NCBI GenBank assembly: GCA_003326205.1
Contig: LWTK01000037.1
Location: forward strand, 120,110 to 184,109
From: Nostoc sp. ATCC 43529
Lineage (GTDB): Bacteria > Cyanobacteriota > Cyanobacteriia > Cyanobacteriales > Nostocaceae
Reading direction: 5' to 3'
DNA length: 64,000 nt
Of this stretch, positions 8,623 through 17,897 are shown one piece after another. The translations under genes and the position numbers were made by a program. Each line of letters begins with the position of its first letter. The first letter of the stretch is position 1. Below the pieces are notes generated by a model that had not been told where the DNA came from, made no database searches, and was given only the letters and a program-made list of their open reading frames with translations.

Positions 8623-8855
8623 GTAGGGGCGCACAGCTGTCATTGGTGTCAACTTAAGGTAAAACCCGCTTTGTGACAAGGTTTTGCCCTCACCCCCAGC
8701 CCCTCTCCCTTTGGGAGAGGGGAGCCAGAAATTAAATTCCCCTTCTCCTGTGGGAGAACGGGTTAGGGGATGAGGGCGTGAGGGATTTGCAAAACGCCTG
8801 TCCGATATAGCTTTGGGCTTAAGTTGACACCGATGCACAGCTGTAAAGCCCCTAC
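8623..8855. mobile_element. Nested MITE-like repeat, copy 1
   Basis: Outer arms GTAGGGGCGCACAGCTGT and CAGCTGTAAAGCCCCTAC enclose inner inverted arms GGTGTCAACTTAAG and CTTAAGTTGACACC. The centre carries the common CTCACCCCCAGCCCCTCTCC / GGAGAGGGG palindromic stretch. A second copy, about 90 percent alike by eye, lies at 51784-52017. No transposase is encoded; ORFs across it are by-products. It follows the radical SAM gene. Confidence 0.85.
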
Positions 8856-8896
8856 CAATTGTTTGTAGTTCAACAAATCAAACTCTTAAATTCGAT

Positions 8897-9763
8897 TTAC
8901 CTTTCTGCTAAACCTACCTGTCCTCCTATTAACCCCAAAAATCCTGTTCCAAAGTGCTGAATTTCCAAAAAGCTTGCTTGTTCTGCCGAGGTTTTATAAA
9001 TTTTGAATGTTTTCATAATTCCCAAAGTAGCAGCACTTTCTAGAGGGCTAACAAAGCTTGTATCTCGGTCAAGAAAATAAGGTTGATTAGCCCAATGAGC
9101 CATCTGATTTGCATTTAAAAAATAACAGCCTGAATGGGGATTGAGGGCACGATTAAAAGTAATAGGTGTATTCATAATTGTACCCTTGAGTTCTTGTTGT
9201 TCCTGCACATTTTGAAAGGGAGCAGTAACTCGTAAAGCCAAATCTCCATCAATGTAAGCTTTGTGAACTAAACCATGAAGCGAGATTTCATAGCGATTTG
9301 GCTGGAGTAAGTTCGAGTCACCTGCTTGTTGGGTAAACCAGTTTAATTTAACAAAAAACCAAGGGTCATGAAGTATCAAATCATCTTCCAAAAAACAATA
9401 GTAATCGTATTTACCAAGACAACTTTGCAGAACAGCTTGGCACTCAAATCCTAAAAGCATAGGTTCTACATTAGTAGAATGATGCTTATATAAATGAGAT
9501 GGTACAGGAAGCTGATTTAAAAGATGATTGTTTTGAGTTGTACAAATAACAATATCTAATTCGTGAGATTGGGGTTGATTAGCAGGGAAAGCTAATCGCT
9601 GAGCAATGTTAATAATACTTTGAGATTTCCCAAATAATTGGTGCAAGGCACTAAGGCTTTGGCTTAAGGCTTGCAAACGAGGTTTGGGATCTTTGCGTTG
9701 TGAAGCGTGACGACTCTCATCGCTAGGTTTAAAAAAATGGGCAATAGTAAGAAGAATTCGCAT
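8897..9763 (-). CDS. Glycosyltransferase-like protein (nucleotide-sugar fold), unknown acceptor
   Basis: This 288-residue protein has a hydrophobic N-terminus (MRILLTIAHFF), a strand ELDIVICTT, and a DxD-like metal site in CFLEDDLILHDPWFF near residue 160, the pattern of GT-A fold glycosyltransferases. The following LNPHSGCYFLNANQM segment also fits sugar-transfer enzymes. No membrane helix is evident. Its donor and acceptor are unknown. It lies 120 bp downstream of a GT4 glycosyltransferase on the same strand, so the two may work on the same glycan, although the spacer holds a tandem repeat and cotranscription is uncertain. Confidence 0.65.
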   Translation of the reverse strand: MRILLTIAHFFKPSDESRHASQRKDPKPRLQALSQSLSALHQLFGKSQSIINIAQRLAFPANQPQSHELDIVICTTQNNHLLNQLPVPSHLYKHHSTNVEPMLLGFECQAVLQSCLGKYDYYCFLEDDLILHDPWFFVKLNWFTQQAGDSNLLQPNRYEISLHGLVHKAYIDGDLALRVTAPFQNVQEQQELKGTIMNTPITFNRALNPHSGCYFLNANQMAHWANQPYFLDRDTSFVSPLESAATLGIMKTFKIYKTSAEQASFLEIQHFGTGFLGLIGGQVGLAER

Positions 9764-9881
9764 TTTTAATGTTATTAGTTATTAGTTATTGAGTAGAGAC
9801 GCGATTAATCGCGTCTGTACAATGGTCATTGGTCATTTATGAATGCTTAATGCCCTATGCCCTATGCCCTATTCCCAATAT

Positions 9882-11147
9882 TTAATTTCCGCCAAATCCT
9901 TTAGAAACTTTAGCAGTTTGGCGCTTTTTACTTTCAGAATTTTTAGTACTTAACATCCATTCCAAATGCTCTGGTAAGAGTTTTGCCACATCATAATGTT
10001 TGAGAATTGTCGCTCGTGCGTTGGCACGAATCGCTTTCATTTCTTGAGGATTATCTAGCGCTTCTTCAACCCGATCCGCAATATTTTTCGGAGAAAAGAA
10101 ATCTACAAGCAGCCCATTAACACCATCTTGTATGACCTCTAAAACTGGTGCAGTTCTGGAAGCTACTAGCACACATCCAGCTGACATTGACTCTAACATC
10201 GACCAAGATAAAACAAAAGGACGGGTTAAATAAATATGAGCCGAAGACGCTTGTAATACCTGGAGATATTCATGGTAAGGCAGGCTATCTGTAAAGTGCA
10301 GCCTTGATAAATCTAAAGATAATTTTTCCAGCATTAATTGTTTATAAGTCTTGCCATCGGGGAGATTTTTACCATAAGCAACTCTATCTTCTCCCACAAC
10401 TACTACATGACATTTTGGTCGCCGTTGCTGAAGTAGGGCTACAGCTTCCATAAACTGGGGAAAACCTCGATAAGGTTCCATTCCTCGCCCCACATAAGTT
10501 ACTAACTCTTCTACATGGGAAAGGTCGAGATTTATTCTTGGTAAAACTAACTTGGCATCTGGTATGGGAGCAAAAAATTTAGTGTCAATTCCATCATGAC
10601 AGACAGTGATTTTATCTCGAAATTCTTTAGGAAATTGTTGCCGCTGCCAATGAGTAGGAGAAAGCCCGCGATCGCAACTGTATAAATCAGTCAAAATCGG
10701 TGCATTTTTCACGCGAATTCGGCATACGTCATCAGCATTTAATGGCTCGTTGGGATCGAAATCTGCATCGGAACCATGAGCATGATAAAACCACTCGAAA
10801 TAACACAACAATTCTGCTTTGGGAAACACATCTTTCATAAACAAAGTCGGCCCCCAACCAGAATGACCATAAACTATATCTGGAACGAAACCCTCAGATT
10901 TTAATTTTTCTGCTATCCGATAAACAGCTTGACCAGTTAGCACAGCATTTTCTAGGTTGCGAACATAGTGGTGGGTTTGGGGAGCAGCTTCACGAGAAGG
11001 AGCGTAAATAGCTTTATGAACGCCAAATATTTCTCCTTCGCGACGATTTGTGCCATAGACAACTCTGAAATTTTTATCCCTGCCTAAAAACATGGCAAGG
11101 TTGCGAAATTGCGCGGGGAAGTTGGGATGTAAAAATAAAATCTGCAT
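9882..11147 (-). CDS. Glycosyltransferase family 4 protein
   Basis: The 421-residue protein has the two-Rossmann GT-B fold. The N-terminal half starts QILFLHPNFPAQFRNLA and contains DIVYGHSGWGPTLF. The C-terminal half has VTYVGRGMEPYRGFPQFMEA (donor-domain start), the HFTDSLPYHEYLQVLQAS segment and a nucleotide-sugar site SMLESMSAGCVLVASRTAPVLEVI with the family's conserved Glu residues. It should transfer a sugar from a nucleotide donor with retention of configuration. The acceptor is unknown. The tail after about residue 400 is basic and low in complexity. A GT-A-type protein follows on the same strand. Confidence 0.85.
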   Translation of the reverse strand: MQILFLHPNFPAQFRNLAMFLGRDKNFRVVYGTNRREGEIFGVHKAIYAPSREAAPQTHHYVRNLENAVLTGQAVYRIAEKLKSEGFVPDIVYGHSGWGPTLFMKDVFPKAELLCYFEWFYHAHGSDADFDPNEPLNADDVCRIRVKNAPILTDLYSCDRGLSPTHWQRQQFPKEFRDKITVCHDGIDTKFFAPIPDAKLVLPRINLDLSHVEELVTYVGRGMEPYRGFPQFMEAVALLQQRRPKCHVVVVGEDRVAYGKNLPDGKTYKQLMLEKLSLDLSRLHFTDSLPYHEYLQVLQASSAHIYLTRPFVLSWSMLESMSAGCVLVASRTAPVLEVIQDGVNGLLVDFFSPKNIADRVEEALDNPQEMKAIRANARATILKHYDVAKLLPEHLEWMLSTKNSESKKRQTAKVSKGFGGN

Positions 11148-11413
11148 CGCAATAATTTTAATTAGCTTATTGTGAGATAAAATAAAACAGAAGACAGAAG
11201 TCAGAATTTGTAAGTAGTTAAGAATGATTAGTACATCAGCAAGCTATTGTATTTCTACAAGTTAAAAATCATATATTCCCGAATTTGTAAATAAATGTAA
11301 AATATTTTCTTTCAGGAATAATTAATTATGCTGTTCTTGCTTCATCATAATCTCTCCAAATTGTTTAATTATTCTGGTTCCTGAATTTTGGCAATGTTTT
11401 TAAGATTATAAGA
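11148..11413. other. Spacer without a recognised gene
   Basis: About 265 bp of AT-rich sequence between the GT4 start and a possible small gene. Nothing distinctive is seen apart from a short AGAAGTCAGAA heptamer-like stretch near 11192. Confidence 0.3.
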
Positions 11414-11596
11414 TTATTTGCCAGAATTTTTTCGCAATTCAATATTAGTTAACCTAAATTGTTCTTGAATATTCATACTAATTTGCTTTCCCAAGTCACA
11501 TCTTCCACCTACAGCTTCCCCATTGAATGCAACTGGGCCTTTGGTGAGACATTGCCGCAAAATGCGAAAATAATTGGAAATTTGTGTAACGACCAT
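11414..11596 (-). CDS. Possible small protein, 60 residues, unknown
   Basis: An ORF runs from ATG 11596 to TAA 11414 (starting MVVTQISNYFRILRQCLTK, ending RLTNIELRKNSGK). Its composition is balanced and looks like real protein, more so than chance ORFs here, but I recognise no family. Its start codon shares the CATG palindrome with the start of the divergent DUF429 gene, so the two coding regions would overlap by two bases. A longer frame extends into the DUF429 gene and is probably chance. Treat as tentative. Confidence 0.35.
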   Translation of the reverse strand: MVVTQISNYFRILRQCLTKGPVAFNGEAVGGRCDLGKQISMNIQEQFRLTNIELRKNSGK

Positions 11597-12326
11597 GAAA
11601 TTTATTGGCATTGATTTAGGCTGGAAATCCCAACCAAGCGGACTATGCTGCTTAGAATGGATAGATGGACAACTCCAACTACTGGATTTAGACCGCAAAG
11701 AAGCCATTGCAGACATCCTGACATGGATTGATGACAGCGTACAACCAGACGAACCAGCCATCATCGCCGTAGATGCACCTACCCTCATACCCAACGACAC
11801 TGGAAGTCGCCTCCCCGACAAACTCACCCACAAATACTTTGGTAAATATCACGCCGGATGTTACCCAGCTAATAAAAACCTACCCTTTGCCGATCGCACC
11901 ATCAACTTTGGCTTAGAATTAGAATCTCGCGGCTATGTCCACGCACCCACCATCGAACCGCAAAAACTTGGCCGATATCAAATAGAAGTCTTCCCCCACC
12001 CAGCAATTGTTCATCTCTTCAACTTAGAACGCATCCTCAAATACAAAAAAGGACGCCTGGGCGAACGCCGCCTAGAATTAATCAAACTACAAAATTATCT
12101 TTTCAATATCCTCCCCTCTCTTTCTCCTCCTGTACATCTAGGTGATTCGTTTTTTCTAGAAATTCCCATCACAGGCGCAGCCTTGAAAGCAACTGAAGAT
12201 AAACTAGATAGCCTAGTTTGCGCTTATGTTGGTGCATACTGGTGGTATTGGGGAGAAGAACGTAATTTGGTACTTGGCGATCGCACTACTGGCTACATTG
12301 TCATTCCACAAAGAATTTTAACTTAA
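11595..12326 (+). CDS. DUF429 domain protein
   Basis: The 243-residue protein begins MKFIGIDLGWK, the typical start of DUF429 proteins, which share an RNase H/actin-like first strand with a conserved Asp. Further motifs are IIAVDAPTLIPN near residue 55, the YHAGCYPAN region, and QIEVFPHPAIVHLF. The frame is open to 11574, but the family start and spacing favour ATG 11595. The biochemical role of DUF429 is not established. It is divergent from a possible small gene and is followed 116 bp later by a DUF29 gene on the same strand. Confidence 0.85.
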   Translation: MKFIGIDLGWKSQPSGLCCLEWIDGQLQLLDLDRKEAIADILTWIDDSVQPDEPAIIAVDAPTLIPNDTGSRLPDKLTHKYFGKYHAGCYPANKNLPFADRTINFGLELESRGYVHAPTIEPQKLGRYQIEVFPHPAIVHLFNLERILKYKKGRLGERRLELIKLQNYLFNILPSLSPPVHLGDSFFLEIPITGAALKATEDKLDSLVCAYVGAYWWYWGEERNLVLGDRTTGYIVIPQRILT

Positions 12327-12442
12327 AATGCCGTTGTCGAAAATGGGATTTTATCTCACGCTCCAGGTGCAGAGGAGGCGTGTTAGATTATGAGCTATAT
12401 ATTGCTGCAAACCCAATCTCCAGTCTTTTTTATTGAGGTTTT

Positions 12443-12910
12443 ATGCCAGGAATTAGTTCTAATTTGAGTTTAAAAGAGCTTTACGAAATTGATGAACATC
12501 TCTGGTTAGAGGAAACAATCAAATTATTGAAATCTAATCATTTAGAAGAATTAGATTTAGAAAATTTAATTGAGGAGCTAGAAAATTTGGGACGGAGAGA
12601 CAAAGCCAGGGTTGCTAGTTTATTAGAACAAGTTATTAGACATCTTTTATTGCTGCAATATTGGAAAGAAGAATCTGAATATAATTATGGACATTGGAGA
12701 GCAGAAATTAGAAGTTTTAGAACTCAGTTAAAACGTAACTTGACAACGAATTTATATCAATTTTTAGAAAAAGAATTACCATCAATTTATGATGATGCTT
12801 TAGGGTATGTTGTTGAGAAAAGTGAAGGCAAAATAGATAATTTACCTCAATCTTGCACTTATACTTTAGAACAGCTATTAGATATTAATTATCTACCTGA
12901 AATTATATAG
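12443..12910 (+). CDS. DUF29 domain protein
   Basis: This 155-residue protein fits DUF29: YEIDEHLWLEETIKLLKS at the start, then DLENLIEELENLGRRDK, then the helix VASLLEQVIRHLLLLQYW and a RAEIRSFRTQLKR helix. It is all-helical, cytosolic by lack of signal or membrane segments, and of the usual length. Function is unknown in the literature I know; copies are numerous in cyanobacterial genomes. It shares strand with the DUF429 gene. Confidence 0.88.
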   Translation: MPGISSNLSLKELYEIDEHLWLEETIKLLKSNHLEELDLENLIEELENLGRRDKARVASLLEQVIRHLLLLQYWKEESEYNYGHWRAEIRSFRTQLKRNLTTNLYQFLEKELPSIYDDALGYVVEKSEGKIDNLPQSCTYTLEQLLDINYLPEII

Positions 12911-12947
12911 AAAAAAAGGCGTTGCTAAATTTAAGTCAGCAACGCCT
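12911..12947 (-). terminator. Intrinsic terminator of glgP
   Basis: On the minus strand AGGCGTTGCT and AGCAACGCCT form a ten-base-pair stem, followed directly by seven T. It lies about 33 bp beyond the glgP stop. On the plus strand it also lies just after the DUF29 stop, so it may serve both genes. Confidence 0.85.
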
Positions 12948-12979
12948 AATCTTAAGTATTCAAAAATTATTCAATCGTC

Positions 12980-15562
12980 TTATTCTGCCCAAGCAATCAA
13001 CCTTGGTTCATAAGGACTAGACAAGTGTTGGTGTTTCGGCAATACCCGCAAAGATAAGCCTTGCAAACCGGAGGTGGTGTAGGTAATATTAGCGGTGTAA
13101 GTAGTCAATCCTTGCGAATCTTCGCCTTGGTAATCCATCACCACTGGTATAGCGTTGACGATATCACCATTGGCATCGATCGCACCTTGATATAACTCTA
13201 CCTGCACATCATCATTGTTCAAAGTTGCCAAGTCAACCTTAGCTTTGACAGCCACAGTTTGGTTAACTTCAATATCCGCAGGTGTGGATACATCAATATC
13301 TTTGATTCTGATGTTGAACCAGTGGTCGCTGAGTTTTGCTTTCCAAGCGGCTAGTTCTTTGGCTGGGGCATAGTTATCAACACTCAGGATATGATAGCGA
13401 TCGCTAGCTGGAAAATAAGCTCTTTGTGCATATTCTCCCACCATCCGTGCTGTATTAAAGAATGGACAATTCAAGCGAATTGCATCCTTCATTTTGGCAA
13501 CCCACGGCCGCGGTAAGCCATCACTATCCCGATGTTCGTAAAATAGCGGTACAACTTCCTTCTCTAGCAAATCGTAGAGGGCGTTTGCTTCTACCTCATC
13601 TTGATAGGTGGGATCGTCGTAATTTTCTCCATGGCCAATTGCCCAGCCTGTGCGGACGTAATCAGCTTCATCCCACCAACCATCTAGTACACTTAAATTT
13701 GGCAATCCATTCATTGAGGCTTTCATGCCACTGGTACCAGATGCTTCCCGTGGACGGCGCGGTGTGTTTAACCAGATATCACAACCTGCTACCATCAACC
13801 GCGAAATGTGAATGTCGTAATTAGGAACAAACACTACCTGCTTTTCTAAATGCTGTTCGCGGATAAAGTGATTGATGTCGCGGATGAGTTCTTTACCGGG
13901 AATATCTTTAGGATGGGCTTTACCAGCGATGACAAATTGCACTTTTCGGTCTTTGTTGGCTAACAAAATCCGCTTGATGCGTTCTACATCGCGCATCCAC
14001 AAAGTAGCGCGTTTGTAAGTGGCAAAGCGACGAGCAAAGCCAATGGTAAAAGCGTAGGGATCTAAAACTTCTTGGGCTTGGACAATTTCTGAGGGTGAAG
14101 CGCCGCGATCGCGTAAATGTTTGACCAAATGCTCCCGCACGTACAATATCATGTCTAAGCGGCAGCGTTCGTGATTGCGCCACAATTCTTCATCAGGTAT
14201 GGCGTCCATCCTGTCCCACAGTGGGCTATCTACTGGTGCTGATGACCAACTCGGCCCCAGGTAGCGATCGTATAACTCTTGAGTTGATTTGGCAACACAA
14301 CTCCGAGCATGGACACCGTTTGTAATGGCGGCGATGGGCACTTCCTCTACTGGAACTTTCTTCCACAAGCCTTGGAACATTTGCCGTGACACTACGCCGT
14401 GCAGTTGTGCTACACCGTTGGAAAATGTTGCCATTTTCAACGCCAACACCGCCATACTGAAAGGCGCAGATAAATCACCAGTATTTTCCCGCCCCAGTCC
14501 TAAAAACTGCTCTTTAGGCAAGCCAAAGATTTCTGCATAGTACCCCAGATAATACAAAACTTTGTCGGGAGAAAACAAGTCAATGCCTGCTGGTACTGGC
14601 GTGTGAGTGGTAAAGATGTTGCTGGAAGCCACCACCTGTTTAGCTTCGGCATAATCCAATCCCTCTTCCTGAATCAGCAGCCGGATGCGTTCTAGGGCAG
14701 AGAAGGCGGCGTGACCTTCATTCATGTGGTAGGCGGTAACGTTCAACCCCAAGGCCTTGAGCATTTGCACGCCACCGATCCCCAACATGATTTCTTGGTG
14801 GATACGCATGTCGATGTCGCCACCATAGAGTTGGTCTGTGATGTCGTGGTCGTAGGGATTATTGGGTTCAATGTTGGTGTCTAGCAGATATAAAGGCACC
14901 ATTCCCACTTGTACGCGCCAAACTCTGGCGTAGACCTTGCGCCCTGGATAGTCTACCGCAATCCGTAGTTCTGAACCATCGGGATTGCGCTCTAGGTGCA
15001 AAGGCATGTTGTAGAAATCGTTGATGGGGTAGCGTTCTTGCTGCCAACCATCAGCATTGAGATACTGGGCAAAGTAGCCTTGCTGGTAAAGTAAACCTAC
15101 ACCTACAAGGGGTAGACCCAAGTCACTGGCAGATTTGAGGTGATCCCCCGCCAGAACGCCTAAGCCTCCAGAATAGACGGGCAAACAATCAACAAGTCCA
15201 AATTCTGCCGAGAAATAGGCGTAGCATTCTTTTGGTTTATTTTCCCGTTGTTTCTGGTACCAGGTGCGCTCTTGCAAATAATCTTCTAACTGACGGTTAG
15301 CTCGATCCATTTGCGCGAGGAAGCCTTCATCTTCGACAACTTCCAAAAGTCGCGCCTGAGAAATAGTACCCAGCATCAATACTGGGTTATGACGGCTAGA
15401 CTCCCACAGGTCAGAATCTAAACGACGAAATAAATCTTTAGTCTCAACGTTCCAATCCCAGTGCAAGTTATATGCCAGCCGCCGCAGCGGTTCGAGTCGC
15501 GGCGGTAGTGAGGGGGAGACATTGAATGTGCGAATTGGCTGCATAGGTTGGCAAAACTCCAA
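12980..15562 (-). CDS. glgP: Alpha-glucan phosphorylase
   Basis: The 860-residue protein is a GT35 phosphorylase of the DUF3417-containing type. The N-terminal domain (RTFNVSPSLPPRLEPLRRLAYNLHWDWN) is the DUF3417 part. PLP-linked catalytic sequence appears as EASGTSGMKASMNG near residue 610, with the Lys intact. FARRFATYKRA is also typical. A beta-sandwich tail (IDVSTPADIEVNQTVAVKAKV) covers the last 110 residues, as in the short bacterial forms. It releases glucose-1-phosphate from glycogen in the cytoplasm. It has its own terminator, and a 548-bp gene-free leader region precedes it. Confidence 0.95.
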   Translation of the reverse strand: MEFCQPMQPIRTFNVSPSLPPRLEPLRRLAYNLHWDWNVETKDLFRRLDSDLWESSRHNPVLMLGTISQARLLEVVEDEGFLAQMDRANRQLEDYLQERTWYQKQRENKPKECYAYFSAEFGLVDCLPVYSGGLGVLAGDHLKSASDLGLPLVGVGLLYQQGYFAQYLNADGWQQERYPINDFYNMPLHLERNPDGSELRIAVDYPGRKVYARVWRVQVGMVPLYLLDTNIEPNNPYDHDITDQLYGGDIDMRIHQEIMLGIGGVQMLKALGLNVTAYHMNEGHAAFSALERIRLLIQEEGLDYAEAKQVVASSNIFTTHTPVPAGIDLFSPDKVLYYLGYYAEIFGLPKEQFLGLGRENTGDLSAPFSMAVLALKMATFSNGVAQLHGVVSRQMFQGLWKKVPVEEVPIAAITNGVHARSCVAKSTQELYDRYLGPSWSSAPVDSPLWDRMDAIPDEELWRNHERCRLDMILYVREHLVKHLRDRGASPSEIVQAQEVLDPYAFTIGFARRFATYKRATLWMRDVERIKRILLANKDRKVQFVIAGKAHPKDIPGKELIRDINHFIREQHLEKQVVFVPNYDIHISRLMVAGCDIWLNTPRRPREASGTSGMKASMNGLPNLSVLDGWWDEADYVRTGWAIGHGENYDDPTYQDEVEANALYDLLEKEVVPLFYEHRDSDGLPRPWVAKMKDAIRLNCPFFNTARMVGEYAQRAYFPASDRYHILSVDNYAPAKELAAWKAKLSDHWFNIRIKDIDVSTPADIEVNQTVAVKAKVDLATLNNDDVQVELYQGAIDANGDIVNAIPVVMDYQGEDSQGLTTYTANITYTTSGLQGLSLRVLPKHQHLSSPYEPRLIAWAE

Positions 15563-16110
15563 GTTTAGCTATGGTTATTGTTTACTTTCTTTACCAATGT
15601 TGCCAATTCTCTATAGCCTAGTTTGTGAAAAAGCCATGACTTTGTTAAGCATTCAGAATTTTTCTTAACCTCGTTGCTAGAGTTTACACCAAGGTATTTT
15701 TTATTCTATGCGTTACTTTTAGCCATATACTTGGTATATGAAAATTTAACCATTTACTGGTATGTATCATTTAATATAATTGAGTTTTGAAGAAATTTTT
15801 TATATTTATTTTATTATTCGTTTTGGGGATCGATGATTGTGCCTTAACGGAGATGCAAATTTTATCATTCTGATTGTAATGATAAGAAAAAATTAATTAT
15901 TTTTTAATAAAATTCTCCTGTTCATAGAGTCATTACAATGGATAGGTTAGGTTAGCCTAAATTTATGCCATTGCATGACATTGTTTCACCCAGCTAAAAA
16001 CTGTTGCTGACGAAAACCATAGCAACGAGTTAGGCAGAAAAAGCGAATGCCAATCACTTAGTATCAAAAATTGATACTACAACAGTAAAACAATTTAATA
16101 AATGTCATTC
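15563..16110. other. Gene-free region upstream of glgP (548 bp)
   Basis: AT-rich, with no coding-like ORF and no tRNA. A partial palindrome, TTAGGTTAGCCTAA, near 15947 stands out, and ATACTTGGTATAT near 15728 could be an operator-like site, but neither is a recognised motif. The glgP promoter should lie at its left end. Confidence 0.35.
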
Positions 16111-16434
16111 TTATGCACCTAGTGAAGGCTGATCCTTAGTATTTTTTGACATTGACAGAGCTATAGCTGCTGCATAAGCAATCTCCGCCGCCACTTGATA
16201 AGCATGTTTAATACTGGATGAAGCGTCCTTGGTTTTAGGAGCAGGGGAGACTTTTTTACGCCGTGATTCTTGCTTCACATCACCTGCAACAACCGATCGC
16301 TGTAATAATATCCAAGCATCTAGATCTTCAGAATCATAATCACTTTGAATTAGCGATCGGATTTCATCTTCAGCTACAATACTGAGATAACCAGTAGCTA
16401 GAGCTTCTTCCACAATTTGTTTAATTAAAGCCAT
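16111..16434 (-). CDS. Small hypothetical protein
   Basis: A 107-residue protein with an N-terminal helix (ALIKQIVEEALATGYL), a middle basic segment (ESRRKKVSPAPKTKD) that looks disordered, and an Ala-rich C-terminal helix (AEIAYAAAIALSMS). No named domain is recognised. No signal peptide. It sits alone between two large non-coding stretches. Composition and length favour a real gene, but evidence is limited. Confidence 0.5.
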   Translation of the reverse strand: MALIKQIVEEALATGYLSIVAEDEIRSLIQSDYDSEDLDAWILLQRSVVAGDVKQESRRKKVSPAPKTKDASSSIKHAYQVAAEIAYAAAIALSMSKNTKDQPSLGA

Positions 16435-17897
16435 AATTTAGACCGAGTGTGTGAGTTAAAACCGATACCTTAATTTCTCCAATTGCATCTTGCCTTGGCA
16501 ACTTTTCCCTGAAACTTGGATACGTTTTAGCTTTCCATAAAATTTATAACAACCAAACCCAAGTACGCATCACCCGCTTGGCTCACCCTTTTGGGTGATT
16601 TACAAATTTTGAGATCTCAGTAACAGGGAAGAAGCTAATTTTTAGATTTTTGTTTTTTCCAAAAAGAGGGTGTCATTTAGTATAGTAGATATCATTTTAA
16701 ATTTAACGAAAACTCAAGTTTTTTTTAGAGTTAAGTAACGGTATAAATATTATTAGTCATTAGTCATTAGTAGAGACGCGATTAACCCTTGCCTGTACAA
16801 GAGTGATAGGGTGTGATGATTGATGACTGTTGACTGCTAACTTAAGAGTTAAGAGTTTGGGATTTTCTCTTGTGCCCTTCTAACCTCCGCTTCTTTGCCT
16901 TTGTGTCCCACGTCCTCGCTCCCTAATTAGCTCGTAAAAAACTTAGCTGATTTTCATAATTTTTATCAGTAAATAACCTGAAAATAAACTTATTTCAGAA
17001 AGATTGCACCATTAAAAATAAAATGTGTTATCTTTAAAAACAATTGTAATTAAAAGCCTTTCATCTAATTTATCAAGATGAATTGGTTAGTCTGTAAATC
17101 ATCCGTGTGCAACATGATTGGAGCAGCATACTCTAGAAATTCGTTGCAAGAAAGCCGTCATAGCAGTCGGGGAAGCGCTTACTTGTTTGCACCGATGGTT
17201 AACTTCAATGTGATGGCTGATGTGGGAGATAATCCACCTTAAATTGGATTTTATTTGGGCAGAATTACCCATCAAAATCCAACAATAATTACATATTCTG
17301 CTAGACATAAATTGTCTTTAAGCTTTGAAATAGTCTAGTTTAATGTATTTTTGTTGCCAAATAGCTTGTAGAACTGAGTTGTTTGAATACACTAAAACAG
17401 CCTGAAAAGAAGTAACCTTCAGGGAAACAACTTTATGTTTAGTTGTGTAACAAGCTTTGAAAATTTTTTGCCCAATAACCAAAAGAGTATCCTATCTCAA
17501 CTAAGAAATATTCCCATCAGACAATTTAATAGTCTGAACTTTGACTCTGCAATGCCTTGATGTTGTTTTGTGAATTCAGTCTGGTGAAAAATCAGTAAAA
17601 CTTTTGCGTCAGCTTAGTAGTGCCAAAGCTGCTAGCGATCGAAGCAATTGTGTATATCAGCTGAATAATCATACCGCATTCAACATTAAATCTAAAAAAT
17701 TGCTTGCATAGTTAAAGCCAGACTTTGGTTGTTTCAAATTTAGAAACCCATCTAAAAATTCTGGGGAATACATTAATACTGCTAATTTTAATCCGGTATT
17801 AAGACATACCAATACCAATGGTATGGGTAGGAGATTAGGATACAGCCCAAAAAAGCTTCAAAACCTCAACAAAAATTGATTGAAGAGATATGTAACC
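16435..17897. other. Long gene-poor stretch (about 1.46 kb)
   Basis: This is the longest gap in the window. It holds a hairpin TCACCC-TTTT-GGGTGA at 16583-16598, a short TAGTCAT repeat block near 16755, and a HIP1-like site near 17636. A 54-codon ORF (17078-17242, plus) exists but is not recognised. The rest is AT-rich and shows no coding character. It could hold a non-coding RNA or a decayed gene. Confidence 0.45.

Noticed and set aside
8572..8838. An 88-codon minus-strand ORF
   Set aside because: It lies within the nested MITE-like repeat; the protein is Pro/Gly-rich by-product of palindromic sequence.
13462..14540. Several ORFs of 80-120 codons inside glgP
   Set aside because: They are antisense or out-of-frame shadows of a well-supported 860-residue gene.
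17099..17308. A 69-codon minus-strand ORF in the long gene-poor stretch
   Set aside because: Composition is random-like, with no start context; it overlaps a plus-strand ORF of equal weakness.
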